DNA from: Lachnospiraceae bacterium
Lineage (GTDB): Bacteria; Bacillota; Clostridia; Lachnospirales; Lachnospiraceae
Direction of reading: 5' to 3'
NCBI GenBank assembly: GCA_021769135.1
Contig: JAETTM010000007.1
Span: forward strand, 1 to 64,000
Length of the DNA stretch: 64,000 bases
Shown piece after piece: positions 60,119 to 64,000 of this stretch (positions are counted from its first letter, which is position 1; every line of letters starts with the position of its first letter). The notes under the pieces were generated by a model that was given only the letters and a program-made list of their open reading frames with translations, was not told where the DNA came from and made no database searches. Position numbers and translations under genes: made by a program.

Positions 60119-60167
60119 CTTATAGCCATACTCCTTTCAAAGTCCGAAGGATTGAAAATATCAGCTG

Positions 60168-60183
60168 TAACAGTTCAGCTTTC
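60168..60183. repeat. solitary end match to MITE-like element
   Basis: TAACAGTTCAGCTTTC identical over 16 nt to one end of the 45.4 kb element; supplies the stop codon of the aldolase gene. Confidence 0.55.
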
Positions 60184-60954
60184 CTTTCCCTGTACTTGCC
60201 TGATATTCTGCAAGGTTCTTTCCGCCATAGTTGACAAATATAAATGGTCGGTTCCCGCCGAAATCATATTAATTCCCCGGTCATGCCAATATTGAATCGT
60301 CTTCCTGTCACATGCGCCGGTGGAAACGCCGATGCTCTTTTTATTCGCTTTCAGGATGGCTATCGCTTCGTCAATAAGGGCTGTTGTCCTTTCCCCGAAT
60401 ACCTGGTTGATTTCCCCAATGGATGCGGATAAATCGCAAGGGCCGAAAATATAAGCATCGATATAAGGGTTTTTTACAATTTCAGGCAGATTTTTCACCG
60501 CAGTTTCCGTCTCTATTTGGATACAGCGGCATATTTCCATGCTTTTTTTCTGAATGTATTCATCGCTGTCCTCCTGCCCGTAGCTCACTGCCCGAATCGG
60601 CCCGAAGCCTCGAATCCCATAAGGGGGATACAGACAGCTTTTCATCGCGGTCTCCGCCTCTTCCGCCGTGTTAATCATTGGAAAAATAATACCTGTGGGT
60701 CCCATCTCCAATACCCTCTTTACCAGCACCTTATTATTTTCCGGTATCCGTACCAGCGTACTTGTTCCTCCGGCACGAGCTGCAATCAGATGGTTCTGCA
60801 GGACCTGATAGTCAATAGCCGTATGTTCAGTATCTATCCAGAGGAAATCAAATCCTACCCCCGCCAGAAGTTCGCTGACACACGCATCCCCCAGGCTCAC
60901 ATGCATGCCGGCTATCTCTTCGCAATTGTGCAGCTTATCTTTTAAGTATCCCAT
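60175..60954 (-). CDS. HpcH/HpaI aldolase/citrate lyase family protein
   Basis: GFDFLWIDTEHTAIDYQVLQNHLIAAR...PTGIIFPMINTAEEAE...AYIFGPCDLSASIG. Confidence 0.92.
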   Translation of the reverse strand: MGYLKDKLHNCEEIAGMHVSLGDACVSELLAGVGFDFLWIDTEHTAIDYQVLQNHLIAARAGGTSTLVRIPENNKVLVKRVLEMGPTGIIFPMINTAEEAETAMKSCLYPPYGIRGFGPIRAVSYGQEDSDEYIQKKSMEICRCIQIETETAVKNLPEIVKNPYIDAYIFGPCDLSASIGEINQVFGERTTALIDEAIAILKANKKSIGVSTGACDRKTIQYWHDRGINMISAGTDHLYLSTMAERTLQNIRQVQGKES

Positions 60955-61178
60955 GCCGTCACTCTCCTTTCTTGCCTCGGCTGTCAAATGTCACCTATAT
61001 TTGTAGAGTTGTTAGGTTGTACTACAACTATACAGCCATACATCTATTCTGTCAACAAAAACATTACCGATTTTGTTAAGTATGTTATATATAGACAAAT
61101 TTTTATGTGTTATTTTGTCAGATATGCACTAAAACGATATAAGGAGAAAAGCAGAACTTTTGCATAACAGGAAAAGCC

Positions 61179-61206
61179 TTGACACAAAAGACTGGTACTA
61201 TATTAT
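61179..61206 (+). promoter_or_regulatory. candidate sigma-A promoter
   Basis: TTGACA-N16-TATTAT upstream of lipoprotein ATG at 61253. Confidence 0.5.
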
Positions 61207-61252
61207 AATTATAATGAATCTATGCATTTTACTCAATCAGGTGGTGAAAAAG

Positions 61253-62311
61253 ATGTACAGGAAACAGTTAATTTTCAAAAGAAAAGTATTCATTACATTG
61301 TTTACTGGAATACTTATTTTATCCGGCTGCGGGCAAGATGAAAACATAAAGAGCGGGGGCAATACTCCTTTAACCGAAGCAGTTAATCATCCCGCTAATG
61401 AAGGAACTGATACGAAGTTGATAGAAGCTGAAGCGAAAGCGGAAGATATTTATTATTGCAGTGAAGGCGGTATTGATTTGTCGAGAGCTGTGCACCGCTG
61501 TGTGTCCGACGGAAAAAATATATACTTTGTTCATGGCGAGCCGGACTTATATGTTATGCCTATAGGTACTGATGAGCATAACCCTGCAAATATTGATAAT
61601 CCCGAAGAAATGGATGTTTGCAATATTGCCCTTGACACTCAAGGGAGAATTCATCTTCTCATGGCAGGGCAAGATAATGAGAAATGGTTTATTTGGCGGC
61701 TTGATGAAAGCTATCAGGTTGACAAGGCCATAGACATTTCCGCATATTTTGAAACAAGGCATATGCCTCTTTGGTTTTTGATTGATAAAGATGATAACTA
61801 TTATTTTCAGTGGGCTATAGAAAGGAATGGCATTATCGTTGATTACGAAGGTGTATTCAAACACAGATTTACGCCCGAATCGCTCGGAATAAGATGGATA
61901 TATGAAGCCGCAGTTGGCAGGGATGGCCAGATTTATATTGTTTACAGTAATTCTGATGTAAAATTGGAAATCGGCAAGCTTAATGTGGAGAAATGCTTCA
62001 TAGAAAGTGAAAACCCGACTCTTTGCTTTTCGGGCAATGAAACTTTTAATGCAATGTCCAGCGGAACAGATACAAACCTTTTGCTATTCAGCCCATATAG
62101 CGGGGTTTGGGCCTATGATAATGAAAATGGAATTATTGAAAACCGTGTGCCGTTGTCGGAAATTGGTTTTGACTCCGATACGGAATTTTATCCCCTTACA
62201 TTTTTGCCGGATGGTCGGCTGATTCTGTTGAGCCAAACTGTAAACGATAATCATATAGATGATGAAAGTTTTATAGATTGGCTTCTTAAATATATTCCGG
62301 TAGGGAAATAG
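61253..62311 (+). CDS. lipoprotein, probable beta-propeller
   Basis: LFTGILILSGCGQDEN lipobox; repeated DGxIYI/DGRL segments. Confidence 0.65.
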   Translation: MYRKQLIFKRKVFITLFTGILILSGCGQDENIKSGGNTPLTEAVNHPANEGTDTKLIEAEAKAEDIYYCSEGGIDLSRAVHRCVSDGKNIYFVHGEPDLYVMPIGTDEHNPANIDNPEEMDVCNIALDTQGRIHLLMAGQDNEKWFIWRLDESYQVDKAIDISAYFETRHMPLWFLIDKDDNYYFQWAIERNGIIVDYEGVFKHRFTPESLGIRWIYEAAVGRDGQIYIVYSNSDVKLEIGKLNVEKCFIESENPTLCFSGNETFNAMSSGTDTNLLLFSPYSGVWAYDNENGIIENRVPLSEIGFDSDTEFYPLTFLPDGRLILLSQTVNDNHIDDESFIDWLLKYIPVGK

Positions 62312-62428
62312 GGGGTAAGCGCAACCATAAAACAAGCATTCTTTATTCTGATTTGAGCCACAGCTTGGCTGCAGCATGAAGATGAGCAGTGGATTTAAAA
62401 TGCTGCAAAGCAGCATCATGGGGGGAAT

Positions 62429-63745
62429 ATGAAAAAGCATATCATATGGATTTTACTGACGTTATGTTTTTTGTTTGCCGGATGTGGCATGAAGCCATCT
62501 ATGGATGCAGAAACGAAAATTTTAACATTAGCGGTCTTTGAAAATAAATCTCAGTTATCAGCATCGAAGCTATTGCAATGGGTAAACTTGTATAATGAAA
62601 ATCATTCTGATGTCAAAATAGAAGTTGTAAATTATTTGGATAATTACTCGAACCCGTTCGAAGCCCTTAAACAAATTAAAATTGAAATCAGCACCGGAAA
62701 AGGTCCCGACATGATTAATTTTGGCGGCCAATATTCACCGCTTGATGCTTCGTCCGGAATGTTAGCTGATTTATACCCTTTCATACAAAATGATGAAGCA
62801 TTTGAAAGACAAGACTTTTTTTATAATATACTTGAATCTTTTGAAGCAGGCGATAACCTTTATGTGCTTGTGCCTGACTATAGAATAGATTCCTATGCTA
62901 CGGTTAGCAGCGGGCTTTCCGGTTTGGACAGAATGGATATCGGACAATTAATAAATGCTTACAGCATGCTGGATGATAAAAGCATTCTTTTTCCGGGAGA
63001 AACAAAAAAAGCTGTTTTCGGAATGCTTTGTTATGGCAACCTGGAAAATTACGTTGATTGGGATAACGGAATATGTCATTTTAATAGTGACAGCTTTAAA
63101 AACATCTTACATTTTGCCAACCAGTTCCCACTAAGCCTAAATATGGCAAATGATTACTCTGCGAAGGAAATTTTTGCGGAGGGCCGGGCTCTTTTGTATC
63201 CGGTTTCTATTGACAATGTTTATGGAACAGCCCGAATAAGAGCACTTTATGGGAAAACGCCCACTTATATCGGTTATCCGTTTGATTCAGGCAATGGGAA
63301 TTTGGCAGCAATTGTTGATATTGCAATCGGCATCAGCTCAACAAGCAAAAACAAAGCGGAAGCGTGGGAATTTCTGAGCAGCCTGCTGGATAAAGAATTT
63401 CAAGACAGCATCGAAAGGGGGTTGCCGCTGCGGGTCAATTCGTTGGAACAAATGTTAGAAGATGCAATGAAAGCGGATTTTGATTCAAATGGCGAAAAGG
63501 AAGTAAAAGAGCAACTTGTTTTTGATGGCGAAGAGCCTGTTAATATTTATGAAATTTCTAGTGAAGATGCAGAAACTCTTAAAGCAATTATTCGTCAAAT
63601 TGAGTTTTGCATGGCCACTGATTTTAACTTATATAGTATTGTCTTGGAAGAGGCGGATTACTTGTTTCATGAGAACCGAAATGTGGATGATGTAGCAGAT
63701 ATTATTCAGAATCGGGCAAGCGTGTATATAAATGAAAAGAGGTAA
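62429..63745 (+). CDS. extracellular solute-binding lipoprotein
   Basis: LCFLFAGCGMKP lipobox; GKGPDMINFGGQYSPLDASSGMLADLYPFI SBP_bac_1-like. Confidence 0.8.
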   Translation: MKKHIIWILLTLCFLFAGCGMKPSMDAETKILTLAVFENKSQLSASKLLQWVNLYNENHSDVKIEVVNYLDNYSNPFEALKQIKIEISTGKGPDMINFGGQYSPLDASSGMLADLYPFIQNDEAFERQDFFYNILESFEAGDNLYVLVPDYRIDSYATVSSGLSGLDRMDIGQLINAYSMLDDKSILFPGETKKAVFGMLCYGNLENYVDWDNGICHFNSDSFKNILHFANQFPLSLNMANDYSAKEIFAEGRALLYPVSIDNVYGTARIRALYGKTPTYIGYPFDSGNGNLAAIVDIAIGISSTSKNKAEAWEFLSSLLDKEFQDSIERGLPLRVNSLEQMLEDAMKADFDSNGEKEVKEQLVFDGEEPVNIYEISSEDAETLKAIIRQIEFCMATDFNLYSIVLEEADYLFHENRNVDDVADIIQNRASVYINEKR

Positions 63746-63993
63746 ATCGCATCCTTCACCTCCAACTCTGTTCCGTCATCCAGCACCGCCTTCCCACAAA
63801 ATGACCCGAACATCTGGTGGCAGCAGTTATCCACCCAGAGCAGCTTCACGGCCGTTGTCCTGTCATAGGTGGGAGTCAATGTCAAATCCAGCCTGCCTTC
63901 CCGGTCCTTAATATGCCAGGGCTGCATATAGTCTCCCCCCAGCACAAAATCCACCTTCCCCAGCTTGTGGCTCTTCCCTTTATAAAAAAGCAT
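63706..63993 (-). pseudogene. DUF2804-like protein C-terminal part, altered 3' end (5' end outside window)
   Basis: GDYMQPWHIKDREGRLDLTLTPTYDRTTAVKLLWVDNCCHQMFGSFCGKAVLDDGTELEVKD, then unrelated YLFSFIYTLARF overlapping the convergent gene. Confidence 0.5.
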
Positions 63994-64000
63994 ATTCTCG

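Overview
64 kb bacterial chromosomal window whose gene content suggests a Lachnospiraceae-like Firmicute (inferred from protein families only). Core genes: hrcA-grpE-dnaK-dnaJ with a CIRCE site, uppP, lgt, glpK, a two-gene SufC/SufB-like system and an Amt-PII fusion. Accessory genes: a surface-glycan glycosyltransferase remnant, a sulfatase plus nitrate/sulfonate-type ABC importer with a YesM/YesN-like two-component system, a sugar/sugar-acid catabolic cluster (GH3, DUF362, sialidase-like, FadR-type regulator, flavoprotein, ABC importer, HpcH/HpaI aldolase), a YtrA-type ABC operon, AAA ATPases, an Rpn-family protein and a decayed AAA15 + Toprim-like pair. Most notable non-coding content: (i) a ~190-310 bp palindromic element in two copies (6.66-6.85 kb and 45.67-45.98 kb) whose core sequence is conserved while the outer arms differ in sequence yet keep pairing; (ii) a MITE-like ~190-225 bp element in two inverted copies (28.1 kb, 45.4 kb) plus a solitary 16-bp end match at 60.17 kb; (iii) ~108 bp tandem palindromic units upstream of uppP. 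Most notable protein observation: the two tandem ATPases of the sulfonate-type importer have complementary motif defects (LSASM signature in one, switch His replaced by Asn in the other), predicting one consensus and one degenerate ATP site. No rRNA, tRNA or CRISPR array was recognised. All family names come from reading the translations; no database search was run.
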